NCBI GenBank assembly: GCA_020444245.1
Contig: JAHLLI010000001.1
Location: 124,001 to 188,000, forward strand
Direction: 5' to 3'
DNA length: 64,000 nucleotides
DNA from: Actinomycetales bacterium
GTDB taxonomy: Bacteria; Actinomycetota; Actinomycetes; Actinomycetales; Cellulomonadaceae
The notes beneath the pieces were generated by a model. The model worked only from the letters and a program-made list of their open reading frames with translations. It was not told the DNA's origin and did not search any database. A program made the translations under genes and the position numbers. Below, one piece after another: positions 54,447 to 63,594 of this stretch. Numbering within the stretch: the stretch's first letter is position 1; every line of letters begins with the position of its first letter.

Positions 54447-55778
54447 ATGGCGGGCACGCTCGCCCCCGCGGTGCGGCGGGGGTACGGACTGGGGTCGGTG
54501 GCGACCGGGTCGTTCGGGACGGTGCCCGGGCTGCTCCTGCTGCCCTACCTGACGGACCGGCTCGGCGTCGCCGCGGGGCTCGCCGGCGTCATCGTGTTCC
54601 TGCCCAAGGCCTGGGACGTGCTGCTCAACCCGGTCGCCGGGCAGATCTCCGACCGCTCCACCAACCCGGCGGGCCGCCGTCGCCCCTTCCTGCTGCGCGC
54701 CGGGCTCACGCTCGCCGTCGGGTTCGTGCTGCTGTTCTGGGGACCGGTCACGCCGCAGGGGCTGGCCGCCGGCTGGGTGGTCGTGCTGTTCCTCGTGTGC
54801 GCCTCGGCGTACGCGTTCTTCCAGGTGCCCTACCTCGCGATGCCCGCCGAGATGACGGACAGCTACTCCGAGCGCACCCGCCTGATGACCTGGCGGGTGA
54901 CGATCCTCGCGCTGGCGATCCTGGTCAGCGGCGGGCTGTCGCCGATGGTCCGCAACCAGCTCGGCCCCGAGTGGGGGTACCGCGGGGTCGGGGTCTTCGT
55001 CGGCCTGCTCATCGTGGCGGGCACGGTCGGCGCCTGGCGGGGCACGCGGCACGTGCCGCTGGACACCTACGGCACCGCGGGCACGAGCCTGCGCGAGCAG
55101 CTCCGGATCGTCGCGCGGGCCCGCGACTTCCGGATCCTGCTGGCCGCGTTCGTCCTCCAGGCGCTGGCCACGGGAGCGATGCTCGCCGGGGTCGACTACG
55201 TCGCGCGGGAGCTGCTGGGCAGCTCGGGGATGTCGACGGTGCTGTTCGTGTGCTTCGTAGGGCCTGCGCTGCTGGTCACGCCGCTGTGGCAGCGGTACGC
55301 CGAGGCCCGCGACAAGCGCGTCGGCTTCCTGATGGCGTCGCTGCTGCTGGGCGGCGGGGCACTCGCCACGCTCGCCACCCTGAGCCTGGCGACCACGCTG
55401 GTGCCGGTCACCGTGGCGGTGATCGGTATCGGCTACGCCGGCTGCCAGATGTTCCCGCTGTCGATGATGGCCGACGCGGCGGCGGTCGACGCGATGCGCA
55501 CCGGGTCCAACCGGGTCGGCGTCTACACCGGGGTGTGGACCGCCGGGGAGACGCTCGGGCTGGCGTTCGGGCCGTTCGTGTACGCCGCAGTCCTGGCGCT
55601 CGGCGGGTACGTCTCGTCCACCACGGGATCGGCGACGCAGCCCGACTCGGCGCTGACCGCGATCGGGTGGGGCTTCACGGTGGTCCCGGCGGTGCTGGTG
55701 GCGCTGTCGCTGGTCTTCGTCACGCGCTACGGCCTGGACGAGGCAGAGGTTCGACGAGCACGAGAGGTGGCGGCATGA
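54447..55778 (+). CDS. MFS transporter, glycoside-pentoside-hexuronide type
   Basis: A 443-residue twelve-helix transporter. Early LPYLTDRLGVAAGLAGVIVF and DVLLNPVAGQISDRS with GRRRPFLL mark the MelB-like GPH/MFS_2 group, which moves sugars or other small polar compounds with a cation. A -10-like TAGGGT (54433-54438) lies eight bases before the ATG, suggesting an almost leaderless mRNA. The stop overlaps the start of a PLP-dependent decarboxylase (ATGA), so transport and decarboxylation are coupled. The substrate is probably the decarboxylase substrate or product. Confidence 0.85.
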   Translation: MAGTLAPAVRRGYGLGSVATGSFGTVPGLLLLPYLTDRLGVAAGLAGVIVFLPKAWDVLLNPVAGQISDRSTNPAGRRRPFLLRAGLTLAVGFVLLFWGPVTPQGLAAGWVVVLFLVCASAYAFFQVPYLAMPAEMTDSYSERTRLMTWRVTILALAILVSGGLSPMVRNQLGPEWGYRGVGVFVGLLIVAGTVGAWRGTRHVPLDTYGTAGTSLREQLRIVARARDFRILLAAFVLQALATGAMLAGVDYVARELLGSSGMSTVLFVCFVGPALLVTPLWQRYAEARDKRVGFLMASLLLGGGALATLATLSLATTLVPVTVAVIGIGYAGCQMFPLSMMADAAAVDAMRTGSNRVGVYTGVWTAGETLGLAFGPFVYAAVLALGGYVSSTTGSATQPDSALTAIGWGFTVVPAVLVALSLVFVTRYGLDEAEVRRAREVAA

Positions 55779-57220
55779 GCAGCGGCACGACGGCGGACGG
55801 CGCGGGCTGGTCGCGTGAGCGGATCCTCGGCACGCTCGAGGCGCTCCGGGCCCACGACCTGCCGGCGCACGGCGGCCGCACGCTGGCCTACGTCTACGAC
55901 TCGGGACTCGCGGACGCCGACGCGGTCGGCCTGGAGGCGCTCGCGATGTTCGCGGCCTCAAACGGCCTGGACCCCACGGCGTTCCCGTCGTTGCTGCGCA
56001 TGGAGAACGACCTGGTGGGCTGGGCGGGCCGGCTGCTCGACGCGCCGGAGGGCTTCGTGGGCTCGGCGACCTCCGGCGGCACCGAGTCCCTGCTGCTCAC
56101 CGTGCTGGCCGCGCGCGAGTCCCGCCCCGACATCGACGCGCCGACCATGGTGCTCCCGACCACCGCGCACGCGGCGTTCCACAAGGCCGCGCACTACTTC
56201 GAGGTGCGGCCCGTGCTGGTCGACGTCGACCCCGTCACCTACCGCGCCGACCCGGACGCGATGGCGGCCGCGATCGACGACACCACGGTGCTGGTGGTGG
56301 CCTCGGCCCCGTCGTACGCGCACGGTGTGGTGGACCCCGTGCCGCAGATCGCCGCCGCGGCGGCGGCGCGCGGCGTGCGCTGCCACGTCGACGCGTGCGT
56401 GGGCGGCTGGGTGCTGCCCTACCTCGACGACGCACCGCCGTGGACGTTCGCCGTCGAGGGCGTCACGAGCATCAGCGTCGACCTGCACAAGTACGCCTAC
56501 ACGCCCAAGGGCGTCTCGCTGCTGCTGCACCGCACCTCGGCCCTGCGCCGGCCGCAGTACTTCGCCTCGGCCAACTGGCCCGGGTACACGATGCTCAACT
56601 CGACCGTGCAGTCCACCAAGTCCGGCGGCCCGCTCGCGGCGGCCTGGGCGGTGGTGCACCACATCGGCGACGACGGGTACCGCCGGCTGGTCGCCCAGGC
56701 GCGTGAGGCCACGCTCGCACTCGCCGACGCGGTCGCCGAGATCCCCGCACTGTCGGTGGTGGCCGCACCGGACGCGACCCTGCTGACCCTGGCGACCGAC
56801 GGCACGTGCGACGTGTTCACGCTCGCCGACGAGATGCTCGCGCGCGGCTGGTTCGTCCAGCCGCAGATGGCGTACCGGTCGATGCCACCGACCCTGCACG
56901 TCACGCTCAGCGCGGCGACGGCGCCCAGCGTCCCCGAGTTCACGACGGCGCTGCGCGAGGCCGTGGAGGCGGCCATGGCCGCCGGACCAGTCACGGTCGC
57001 GCCGCAGCTCGCCGCCATGGCGGCGGCGCTGGACCCGGCCACCCTCGACGACGCGGCGTTCGACGGCCTGCTCCAGCTGGCCGGCCTCGCCGGCGCCGAC
57101 GGCGACCTGGCGCTCCCGGAGCGGATGGCCCCGGTCAACGCCCTGCTCGACGTCGCACCCCCGCGGCTGCGTGAGGCCCTGCTGCTCGCGTTCCTCGACC
57201 GTCTGAGCCGCCCCAGCTGA
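55775..57220 (+). CDS. PLP-dependent decarboxylase / sphingosine-phosphate-lyase-like
   Basis: A 481-residue group II PLP enzyme. The PLP-lysine motif is SVDLHKYAYTPKG, the cofactor Asp is in VRCHVDACVGGWVL, and ATSGGTESLLLTVLAARE binds phosphate. These match the sphingosine-1-phosphate lyase/aromatic decarboxylase branch. It lacks the N-terminal membrane anchor of true lyases. The ATG overlaps the transporter stop. Possible activities are amino-acid decarboxylation or C-C cleavage of a phosphorylated amino alcohol, and the sequence does not decide between them. Confidence 0.87.
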   Translation: MSSGTTADGAGWSRERILGTLEALRAHDLPAHGGRTLAYVYDSGLADADAVGLEALAMFAASNGLDPTAFPSLLRMENDLVGWAGRLLDAPEGFVGSATSGGTESLLLTVLAARESRPDIDAPTMVLPTTAHAAFHKAAHYFEVRPVLVDVDPVTYRADPDAMAAAIDDTTVLVVASAPSYAHGVVDPVPQIAAAAAARGVRCHVDACVGGWVLPYLDDAPPWTFAVEGVTSISVDLHKYAYTPKGVSLLLHRTSALRRPQYFASANWPGYTMLNSTVQSTKSGGPLAAAWAVVHHIGDDGYRRLVAQAREATLALADAVAEIPALSVVAAPDATLLTLATDGTCDVFTLADEMLARGWFVQPQMAYRSMPPTLHVTLSAATAPSVPEFTTALREAVEAAMAAGPVTVAPQLAAMAAALDPATLDDAAFDGLLQLAGLAGADGDLALPERMAPVNALLDVAPPRLREALLLAFLDRLSRPS

Positions 57221-57231
57221 GACCGCACAGC

Positions 57232-57260
57232 GGGCTCCTCGACTCCGACGGCCGGAGCCC
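57232..57260. terminator. hairpin between convergent decarboxylase and GNAT genes
   Basis: GGGCTCC (57232-57238) pairs with GGAGCCC (57254-57260) around a 15-base loop, in the 44-base gap between convergent stop codons. Confidence 0.55.
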
Positions 57261-57264
57261 GGCG

Positions 57265-58089
57265 CTACCTGGACGGCGTGACGTCCTCAGCCGTGGGGTG
57301 CGGGCGGCCCGGGGCACCCCAGCGGATGCCGCGCTCACGCAACGCGTGGCGGAGCTCGTCGGCACCCGACGGTCCGACGCCGTCCCATCCCTCGACCTCG
57401 GCCGAGCTGAACCGGTACACCTGCTCCAAGGCCGAGACGCCGTGCGAGCGCAGCGCGTCGAACACGGCGGGCGCCGGTCCGTCGAGCGCGTCCAGCGGTG
57501 TGGGCACCGCCGGCTCCTTGGCCGGGAACGTCGCGTCGAACGCGGCGACGTCGTCGGGATCGAGCTGGAACACGGGGTCCTCGTGGAACTCGCCCCGCAC
57601 ACCGTCCAGCCCGCCGGGGACCAGAGCGAGCGCCATCAACGCGTCGAACGTCCGCCCCCCTGGAGCGGTGATGCCGAACTCCGCGCCCGGCCGGAAGCCG
57701 AACCGCGGGTAGTAGTCGGGATGGCCGTACACCACGACCGCGCGATGACCCAGCCGCCCGGCCTCGGCGAGCGTGTGCTTCATCAGCGCCCCGCCGATCC
57801 CGTCGCTCTGGTGCGCCGGGTGCACCGTCAGGGGCCCGAAGGTGAGCACCGGGTGCTCGCCGCCCGGCCCCACCACCCGGGCCCGCGAGTAGACCACGTG
57901 GCCCACCACGACCCCGCCGAGCTCGGCCACGACGTCCAGCTCCGGCACGAAGCAGTCCGCGGTGCGCAGCCGGTGGACCAGCAGGTGCTCGTCGCACCTG
58001 GGGCCGCTCATCCCCCAGAAGGCCTCACGGGTGAGGACCTCGACACGGCGGTGGTCGGACGGCTCCTCGCGCCGCAGGGTGATCGTCAT
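57265..58089 (-). CDS. GNAT acetyltransferase with C-terminal helical domain
   Basis: A 274-residue protein. Residues 1-165 form a GNAT fold: LTFGPLTVHPAHQSDGIGGALMKHTLAEA carries the acetyl-CoA loop (landmark HQSDGIGGAL), then VVVYGHPDYYPRFGFRPG, typical of the YhbS-like subgroup. Residues about 200-265 form a helix-hairpin-helix-like extension (AVFDALRSHGVSALEQVYRFSS) similar to the alpha-CTD type domains that often follow such folds. ATG at 58089 opens MTITLRREEPSDHRRVE. The substrate is unknown. Confidence 0.87.
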   Translation of the reverse strand: MTITLRREEPSDHRRVEVLTREAFWGMSGPRCDEHLLVHRLRTADCFVPELDVVAELGGVVVGHVVYSRARVVGPGGEHPVLTFGPLTVHPAHQSDGIGGALMKHTLAEAGRLGHRAVVVYGHPDYYPRFGFRPGAEFGITAPGGRTFDALMALALVPGGLDGVRGEFHEDPVFQLDPDDVAAFDATFPAKEPAVPTPLDALDGPAPAVFDALRSHGVSALEQVYRFSSAEVEGWDGVGPSGADELRHALRERGIRWGAPGRPHPTAEDVTPSR

Positions 58090-58162
58090 CGGGCCAGGAT
58101 GGCTGCGACCCGGGGCGGGCGGCCACGGAATTGGGCCGGGGTAGCCGCGGGCCGGCCCTCGC

Positions 58163-59011
58163 TCAGTCGCCGGTGGCGATCGGGTGCCCCGGGTCCTGGA
58201 TCCAGTGCGACCACGAGCCTGGGTACAGCGCGACGTCCACGCCGACGTCGTGCCCGACGAGGACCAGCTGTGCGGCCGTGACGCCCGAGCCGCAGTACGC
58301 CGCCAGCGCCGGGGCCACCCGCGCGCCCCCCGCCGCGCCCGCGACGCCCGCGAGCAGCACGGCGCGCGCCTCGTCCGGTGCCAGGTACCGGCCGTCGGCG
58401 CCCTGGAGCGCTGCGGTCGGAACGTCGACCGCCCCCGGGATGTGACCCGCGACGGGGTCGATCGGCTCGACGTCGCCGCGGAACCGCTCGGGCGCCCTGG
58501 CGTCGAGCAGGGTGCCGGCCGTCCCGGCGAGCACGTCCGCGGCCTCCACCGTGCGCATCGAACCGGGCCGCACGACCACGTCGTGGGCAGGCACCGGCGT
58601 GACCTCGCCCGACTCGAGCGGGCCTCCGACCGCGACCCACGCCGCCAGCCCGCCGTCCAGCACCCGCACCCGCTCGTGCCCGACCCAGCGCAGGCACCAC
58701 CACGCGCGCGCCGCCGCCCCGCCGGCCCCGCCGTCGAGCACCACCACGTCGCGACTGGGGCCGATGCCGAGCCGGCGCATCATCGTGGCGAGCCGGTCGA
58801 CCGAGGGCAGCGGGTGCCGGCCCCCGTCACCGGGCGGGGCGGCCAGGTCCGCGTCGAGGTCGCAGAACACCGCGCCGGGCAGGTGGCCCGCCAGGTACCC
58901 CGCCCGGTCCGCGCCGGCGAGCGACCAGCGCACGTCGACCACGAGCGGGGGCTCCGGGCCACCCAGCTCGGCGAGCAGGGCTTCGGGCTGGACCAGAGCG
59001 CGCGGGTTCAC
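58163..59011 (-). CDS. thiosulfate/3-mercaptopyruvate sulfurtransferase
   Basis: A 282-residue tandem rhodanese. The N-terminal domain (1-140) is structural and ends VRVLDGGLAAWVAVGG. The C-terminal domain carries the active-site loop AAYCGSGVTAAQ, and CGSGVTA is typical of SseA-like 3-mercaptopyruvate sulfurtransferases, as opposed to CRKGVTA of rhodanese. GTG at 59011 overlaps the stop of the upstream gene (GTGA), so the two are co-translated. It acts in sulfur transfer or cyanide detoxification. Confidence 0.9.
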   Translation of the reverse strand: MNPRALVQPEALLAELGGPEPPLVVDVRWSLAGADRAGYLAGHLPGAVFCDLDADLAAPPGDGGRHPLPSVDRLATMMRRLGIGPSRDVVVLDGGAGGAAARAWWCLRWVGHERVRVLDGGLAAWVAVGGPLESGEVTPVPAHDVVVRPGSMRTVEAADVLAGTAGTLLDARAPERFRGDVEPIDPVAGHIPGAVDVPTAALQGADGRYLAPDEARAVLLAGVAGAAGGARVAPALAAYCGSGVTAAQLVLVGHDVGVDVALYPGSWSHWIQDPGHPIATGD

Positions 59012-59505
59012 GCCCCCACTGTGCCAGTGCCCGGCGGCAGGGCAGCACCGATCGACCACACGATGCGGGTGCGCCACCCGGCCGGGTCGGCGACCGCCGG
59101 GGGCCCGGCCAGGTACTCCTCCCACATCACCGGACCCCGCTCGACGCCGTTCGCGACGCACCACGCCTCGAGGGCGTCGTACGTGGACCCCATCGCCTCG
59201 TACGAGCCCTCGTGGACCAGCTCGACGACGCGGCCCCCGGGCAGCACGACCGAGACCAGGCCCGACCCCTCGCCGGGGGTCACCGGGCCCGGGGTGCGGA
59301 AGCCCGCGGTCACGTCGGCCGTCGAGGCGACGTTCGCGTCGTACAGCGCGACCGGCGGGCCGACCGGCGCGACGCCCTGGCGTTCGAGCTCGGCGACCAC
59401 CGCGCCGTAGGCCCGTCCGAAGAACTCCGGCATCTCCGCGACGGCGACCACCGCGTGCATGCCGACCATGGGTTGCTCTGCGATCTCGCGCACCGTGATG
59501 TCCAT
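59008..59505 (-). CDS. GyrI-like small-molecule-binding domain protein
   Basis: A 165-residue protein built from two SHS2-like halves: MDITVREIAEQPMVGMHAVV at the start and VVELVHEGSYEAMGSTYDALEAWC in the middle, ending GPVMWEEYLAGPP. This is the stand-alone form of the effector domain found in AraC/MerR regulators (GyrI-like). ATG at 59505 has AAGGAG. It lies upstream of the sulfurtransferase with a 4-base overlap. It probably binds or hydrolyses a cationic or hydrophobic small molecule. Confidence 0.85.
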   Translation of the reverse strand: MDITVREIAEQPMVGMHAVVAVAEMPEFFGRAYGAVVAELERQGVAPVGPPVALYDANVASTADVTAGFRTPGPVTPGEGSGLVSVVLPGGRVVELVHEGSYEAMGSTYDALEAWCVANGVERGPVMWEEYLAGPPAVADPAGWRTRIVWSIGAALPPGTGTVGA

Positions 59506-59680
59506 GACCGCTCCTTCGCGAGTCGGGTTGCACGGGCCTGCGTACCTCCGGCGTACCGCTGCGGAGGCGACGCGTGCGTGAGCCCAAGGTCCCGCGCCTC
59601 CTACGATCGCCGCATACGCGGACGGCGGTGGGCGGGCCCCGCGGCCGGGGGTGCGCTCCTCGCGGGCTGCGCGGTCGCGG

Positions 59681-61276
59681 TCAGTCCGCCGCGCTCCCCC
59701 GGAACACCGCAACGGTCTCCTTGAGGTGCTCGGAGGCGCCGATCAGGCGCTGGGCGTAGGCCCGCACCGGCTCGAGCCCGTCCTCGGTCCGCGCGGCGTG
59801 CTCGGACACCTCGCGCATCAGCTCGGTGACGGTTCGGCCGTCGGCCGCCGCCCGGCCCACCACGGAGTCGATCTCGCTCGTGGTGGCGGTCTGCTCCTCG
59901 ATCGCACCGGCGATCGAGGTCTGGAACTCGTTGATGCTCGTGATGATCTGCGCGATCGACTCGACGGAGCCCACCGCCCGCTCGGTGTCGCCCACCAGCG
60001 CCGCGACCCGGCGGACGATGTCGTCGGAAGCCTCCGTGGTGCCCTGGGCCAGGTCCTTGACCTCGGTGGCGACCACGGCGAAGCCCTTGCCGCCCTCGCC
60101 GGCGCGTGCCGACTCGATCGTCGCGTTCAGTGCCAGCAGCTTGGTCTGCTCGGCGATCGTGTTGATCACCCGCACGACGTCCCCGATCTCGGTCGACGAC
60201 GAGCCCAGCCGCCGGATGGTCTCGTTGGCGTCGCCTGCGACGGTCACGGCCTCGGAGGCGACGCGGGTGGCCTCGCTCGCGTTGCTGGCGATCTCGCGCA
60301 CCGCGATGCCCATCTGGTTCGAGGACTCCACCAGCGTGCCGAAGCTCTCGGTGAGGTCGGCGGCAGCCTCCGTGCCCTGCCGCGCACGCTCGGCGGCGTC
60401 CTGGGCGATCGAGGCGATCGAACGGCTCGCGTCGTCCAGTGCACGGGCGCCCTCGTCGAGCTCCTCGCTGACCACGATCACCTCGCGGACGGCGTTGTCG
60501 ACGTTGTTCAGCGTGCGGTTCAGCGCCATGGCGAGCTGGTCGAGCTCGGTCCTGCCGTTGCCCTCGGGCAGCCGGGTGGTCAGGTCTCCGTTCTCGAGCG
60601 TCCTCGTCACGGTCTTGATCGACCGCTCCACGCGCCGCGAGATGAAGGTCCCGACGGCGAGCAGGCCGAGCACGATCGGCAGGACCTGGAACAGCAGCTG
60701 GCGCACGAGCTGGGCGTTGGCGGCGACCTGGATGTCGTCGACGTAGGCGCCGGTGCCGATCACCCAGTCCCACGGTGCGTAGGCCAGCGAGTAGGCCAGC
60801 TTCGGGGACGCGGCGTCCTGGTCGGGCTTGGGGAACCAGTACTCGGTGTACCCGCCGTCCGTCTGGAGCCCGGCGTCGACGATGTTCTTGATGAACGGGG
60901 TGCCGTTCGCGTCGACCTCGCCCATGAAGTTCTGCCCGACCCGGTCGGTCTTGGTGGGCAGCAGGAAGCACGTGCCGTCGGTGGTGTAGCCGAACAGGTA
61001 GCCGTTCGGGTCGAAGCGCTGGGCGTTCAGGGCGACGAGTGCGGCCTCCTGGGCCTGCTCGGTGGTCATCTCGCCCGCCGCGACCTTGGCGTCGTACGCG
61101 GCGGCGATCGTGGTCGCCTCCTGCACCACGGACCGCAGGGTCGCCTTGCGTTCGGTGAGCATCGTCGAGCGCACCTGCTGCGCGGACAGCAGCGTGAGGA
61201 CCACGAGGCCCACCAGGCCCGCGGCGACGAGGACCATGAGCTGACCTTGGACGGATCGGATCGTGAAGCGGCGCAC
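59681..61276 (-). CDS. methyl-accepting chemotaxis protein
   Basis: A 531-residue transmembrane chemoreceptor. The first helix is GQLMVLVAAGLVGLVVLTLL (11-30). The periplasmic segment has the single-Cache signature NGYLFGYTTDGTCFLLP and PWDWVIGTGAYVDD, the second helix is QVLPIVLGLLAVGTFI, then a HAMP region and a coiled-coil signalling domain with the conserved tip EQTKLLALNATIESARAGEG. GTG at 61276 has GAGGGAG. The gene indicates a motile or chemotactic organism. No che genes are in the window. The Cache domain probably senses a small organic acid or amino acid. Confidence 0.92.
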   Translation of the reverse strand: MRRFTIRSVQGQLMVLVAAGLVGLVVLTLLSAQQVRSTMLTERKATLRSVVQEATTIAAAYDAKVAAGEMTTEQAQEAALVALNAQRFDPNGYLFGYTTDGTCFLLPTKTDRVGQNFMGEVDANGTPFIKNIVDAGLQTDGGYTEYWFPKPDQDAASPKLAYSLAYAPWDWVIGTGAYVDDIQVAANAQLVRQLLFQVLPIVLGLLAVGTFISRRVERSIKTVTRTLENGDLTTRLPEGNGRTELDQLAMALNRTLNNVDNAVREVIVVSEELDEGARALDDASRSIASIAQDAAERARQGTEAAADLTESFGTLVESSNQMGIAVREIASNASEATRVASEAVTVAGDANETIRRLGSSSTEIGDVVRVINTIAEQTKLLALNATIESARAGEGGKGFAVVATEVKDLAQGTTEASDDIVRRVAALVGDTERAVGSVESIAQIITSINEFQTSIAGAIEEQTATTSEIDSVVGRAAADGRTVTELMREVSEHAARTEDGLEPVRAYAQRLIGASEHLKETVAVFRGSAAD

Positions 61277-61479
61277 AGCGCTCTCCCTCGGAGGTCGGGA
61301 CGTCGACCGCGAGATCGGCGGCGCCCTCGGCGATCTGAGGGGCCGCGACCCGGACATCTCCCGCTCGACGCGCCGTCGGCGGGCCCCCACACGCCCGTCT
61401 GGGACCAAGGTCGCGGGACGATGCCTCTCGTGTGGCGGGGCGTGGGAATGTCGGCCAGCCGCGGACGCTTCCACCAGGC

Positions 61480-62175
61480 ATGACCACGTGGGGACTCCTC
61501 GGCAGCGGACACATCGGCACCACGGTCGCCCGGTTGGCGGTCGACGCCGGCCACGACGTCGTGATGAGCAACAGCCGCGGGCCGGCGACGCTCGCCGACC
61601 TGGTCGCCGAGCTCGGGCCGCACGCCCGGGCCGCGGACGCCCGGACCGCTGCGGCAGCGGGCGACGTCGCCGTCGTGACGATCCCGCTGCGCGCCTACCG
61701 CGACGTGCCGGTGGCCGAGCTGGACGGCAAGGTCGTCCTGGACACCATGAACTACTACCCGCAGCGCGACGGCGTGATCGCCGAGCTGGAGGACGAGTCG
61801 ACCACGACCTCCGAGCTGCTCGCGGCGCACCTGCCCGGCAGCCGGGTGGTCAAGGTGTTCAACAACATCGCCTTCGTCCACCTCGCCGCGCTCGCCCGGC
61901 CGTCGGGCAGCCCGGACCGCACCACGCTGCCGATCGCCGGTGACGACGCCGAGGCGAAGGCCACCACGACCGCGCTGCTGGACGCGATCGGCTACGACGC
62001 GCTCGACGTCGGCCCGCTCGCCGAGGGCTGGCGTTTCCAGCGCGACACGGCGGCGTACGGGTCGATCTACGCGACGGACCCGACGGCCTGGTTCTCGTCC
62101 CCGGCCCGTCGGGTCACCCGCGAGGAGCTCGCCGCCGCCCTGGCCGCGGCCCGGCGGTACCGCGACCCGGCCTGA
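61480..62175 (+). CDS. NADP/F420-reductase-like oxidoreductase
   Basis: A 231-residue protein with an N-terminal nucleotide fold (MTTWGLLGSGHIGTTVARLA) and SNSRGP as the phosphate-binding stretch. VVKVFNNIAFVHL and the acidic end of helix 2 match the NADPH-dependent F420 reductase-related group, in which a small C-terminal domain completes the site. ATG at 61480 is chosen because it begins the fold. It is likely to shuttle electrons between NADP and F420 or a related carrier, together with the LLM-type enzyme encoded next. Confidence 0.85.
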   Translation: MTTWGLLGSGHIGTTVARLAVDAGHDVVMSNSRGPATLADLVAELGPHARAADARTAAAAGDVAVVTIPLRAYRDVPVAELDGKVVLDTMNYYPQRDGVIAELEDESTTTSELLAAHLPGSRVVKVFNNIAFVHLAALARPSGSPDRTTLPIAGDDAEAKATTTALLDAIGYDALDVGPLAEGWRFQRDTAAYGSIYATDPTAWFSSPARRVTREELAAALAAARRYRDPA

Positions 62176-62244
62176 GCCGCCGCGGGCCGTGTCGGTGCCC
62201 GGACCTAGCCTCTGGACAGGTATCCGGCGCCAGGGGAGGACGAC

Positions 62245-63063
62245 GTGCGATTCGGCATCGAGGTGGTCCCGCTCGGCGAGTACGCAGAGCCCGGGCCCGT
62301 GGTGGAGCTCGCCGAGGCGGCGGAGGACGCCGGCTGGGAGGCGATCTCACTGTGGGACCACGCACACTTCTGGGGCGGCGTCGGCGACCCGTGGGTGACG
62401 CTCGCCGCGGTCGCGAGCCGCACGTCCCGGATCCGGCTGGTCACAGGGGTGAGCCCGGTGCCTCGCTACCGCCCGCACCTGCTCGCCCGCAGCCTGCACG
62501 CGCTCGACGCGCTGAGCGGCGGGCGTGTCACCTTCGGGGCGGGCCTCGGCGTCCCGGGGGACCTCGACCCGGTCGGGGACGGCAACCCTCCGGCGACCCG
62601 CGCGGCGATGACCGACGAGGCGCTCCCGCTGATCGCACGCTGGTGCGAGGGCGCCACGGTCGACCACGACGGGCCGCACTACCGCGCAGTCGGGGTGCAG
62701 GTGTGCCCGGCGCCTGCCGGCGGCCGGCCACCGATCTGGATCGGCGGCCTGAGCCGTCCCGCCCTGCAGCGCGCCGCTCGCTGGGAGGGCTGGTTCGTCG
62801 GCTGCATCGACGAGCAGCGGCGGGTGCACGTGGGACCGGACCGGGTGGCCGAGGCCGTCGCCACGCTCGCCGAGCACGGCGCGGCGGCCGGCAGCGACGT
62901 GGCGGTCAACGGCACCACCGTGCCCGGCGACGTGGACGACGCGGATCTGGTGCGCCGCTACGCGGCGGCCGGCGCGACCTGGTGGTTCGAGTCCCTGTTC
63001 GGCCTGCGCGGCAGCCACGAGGAGCTGCTCGCGCGGGTCGCGGCCGGACCGCCCGCCGCCTGA
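62245..63063 (+). CDS. LLM-class flavin/F420-dependent oxidoreductase
   Basis: A 272-residue luciferase-like monooxygenase TIM barrel. VRFGIEVVPLGEYAEP starts strand 1, AISLWDHAHFW carries the active-site His, VTGVSPVPRYRPHLLARSLHALDALSGGRV is the central signature (landmark SLHALDALSGGR), and GRPPIWIGGLS binds the phosphate. F420-using members are frequent in actinobacteria. GTG at 62245 has GGGGAGGA. It follows the reductase-like gene on the same strand. The oxidised substrate is unknown. Confidence 0.92.
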   Translation: MRFGIEVVPLGEYAEPGPVVELAEAAEDAGWEAISLWDHAHFWGGVGDPWVTLAAVASRTSRIRLVTGVSPVPRYRPHLLARSLHALDALSGGRVTFGAGLGVPGDLDPVGDGNPPATRAAMTDEALPLIARWCEGATVDHDGPHYRAVGVQVCPAPAGGRPPIWIGGLSRPALQRAARWEGWFVGCIDEQRRVHVGPDRVAEAVATLAEHGAAAGSDVAVNGTTVPGDVDDADLVRRYAAAGATWWFESLFGLRGSHEELLARVAAGPPAA

Positions 63064-63144
63064 CGGCGTGCGCGGTCCGGCGGGTGGCCCCAGACTGGCG
63101 CGCGACCCTGCTCGAGCGACGACCGCCCCGGACCGGGAGGCACC

Positions 63145-63507
63145 ATGGCACGCCTGCTGTTCATGACCAGCCACGGCGCTGACGACCCCGAGCGCGCCAC
63201 CGTGCCGTTCAACGCCGCCTGCGCCGCGGTGGTCTCCGGGCACACGGTCACCGTGGTGTGCACGGCCGACGCGGTGCACCTGGGGACCCGTGGTGGCGCC
63301 GCGGGCGTCGTGGCACCCGGCATGACGCCTGTGGCCGAGCTGGTCGACGCGCTGCTGGACGGCGGCGGCTCGATCTGGCTCTGCAGCGCGTGCACCGGCC
63401 CGCGCGGCATCACCGACGAGGATCTCCTCGACGGGGCGAGCATCGTCGGGGCCGCCTCCGTCGTCGAGGAGATCACCTCCGGCGCGACCAGCGTGACGCT
63501 CACCTGA
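63145..63507 (+). CDS. DsrE family protein
   Basis: A 120-residue alpha/beta protein. The start ARLLFMTSHGADDPERATVPF and the later VSGHTVTVVCTADAV match DsrE/DsrF-like folds. Two Cys (SIWLCSACTGPRGI) lie in the loop where DsrE proteins carry the sulfur-acceptor residue. ATG at 63145 has GGGAGG. It may act in intracellular sulfur transfer. A strong bidirectional terminator follows it. Confidence 0.87.
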   Translation: MARLLFMTSHGADDPERATVPFNAACAAVVSGHTVTVVCTADAVHLGTRGGAAGVVAPGMTPVAELVDALLDGGGSIWLCSACTGPRGITDEDLLDGASIVGAASVVEEITSGATSVTLT

Positions 63508-63540
63508 GCCGCCACCGCACCACGGGCCCCACCGGACGCC

Positions 63541-63580
63541 GAGCGTCCCGGCCCGCAGGGCGACGCGGGCCGGGACGCTC
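63541..63580. terminator. 16-bp perfect bidirectional terminator
   Basis: GAGCGTCCCGGCCCGC (63541-63556) pairs perfectly with 63565-63580 around an eight-base loop, between the convergent DsrE and DUF4386-type genes. Confidence 0.85.
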
Positions 63581-63594
63581 GAGGTCGGGTCTGC

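Noticed and set aside
59590-59724. Plus-strand lipobox-like text (ALLAGCAV) suggesting a lipoprotein
   Set aside because: The frame ends after about 20 more codons, has no ribosome binding site and runs into the 3' end of the chemoreceptor gene. Probably coincidence.
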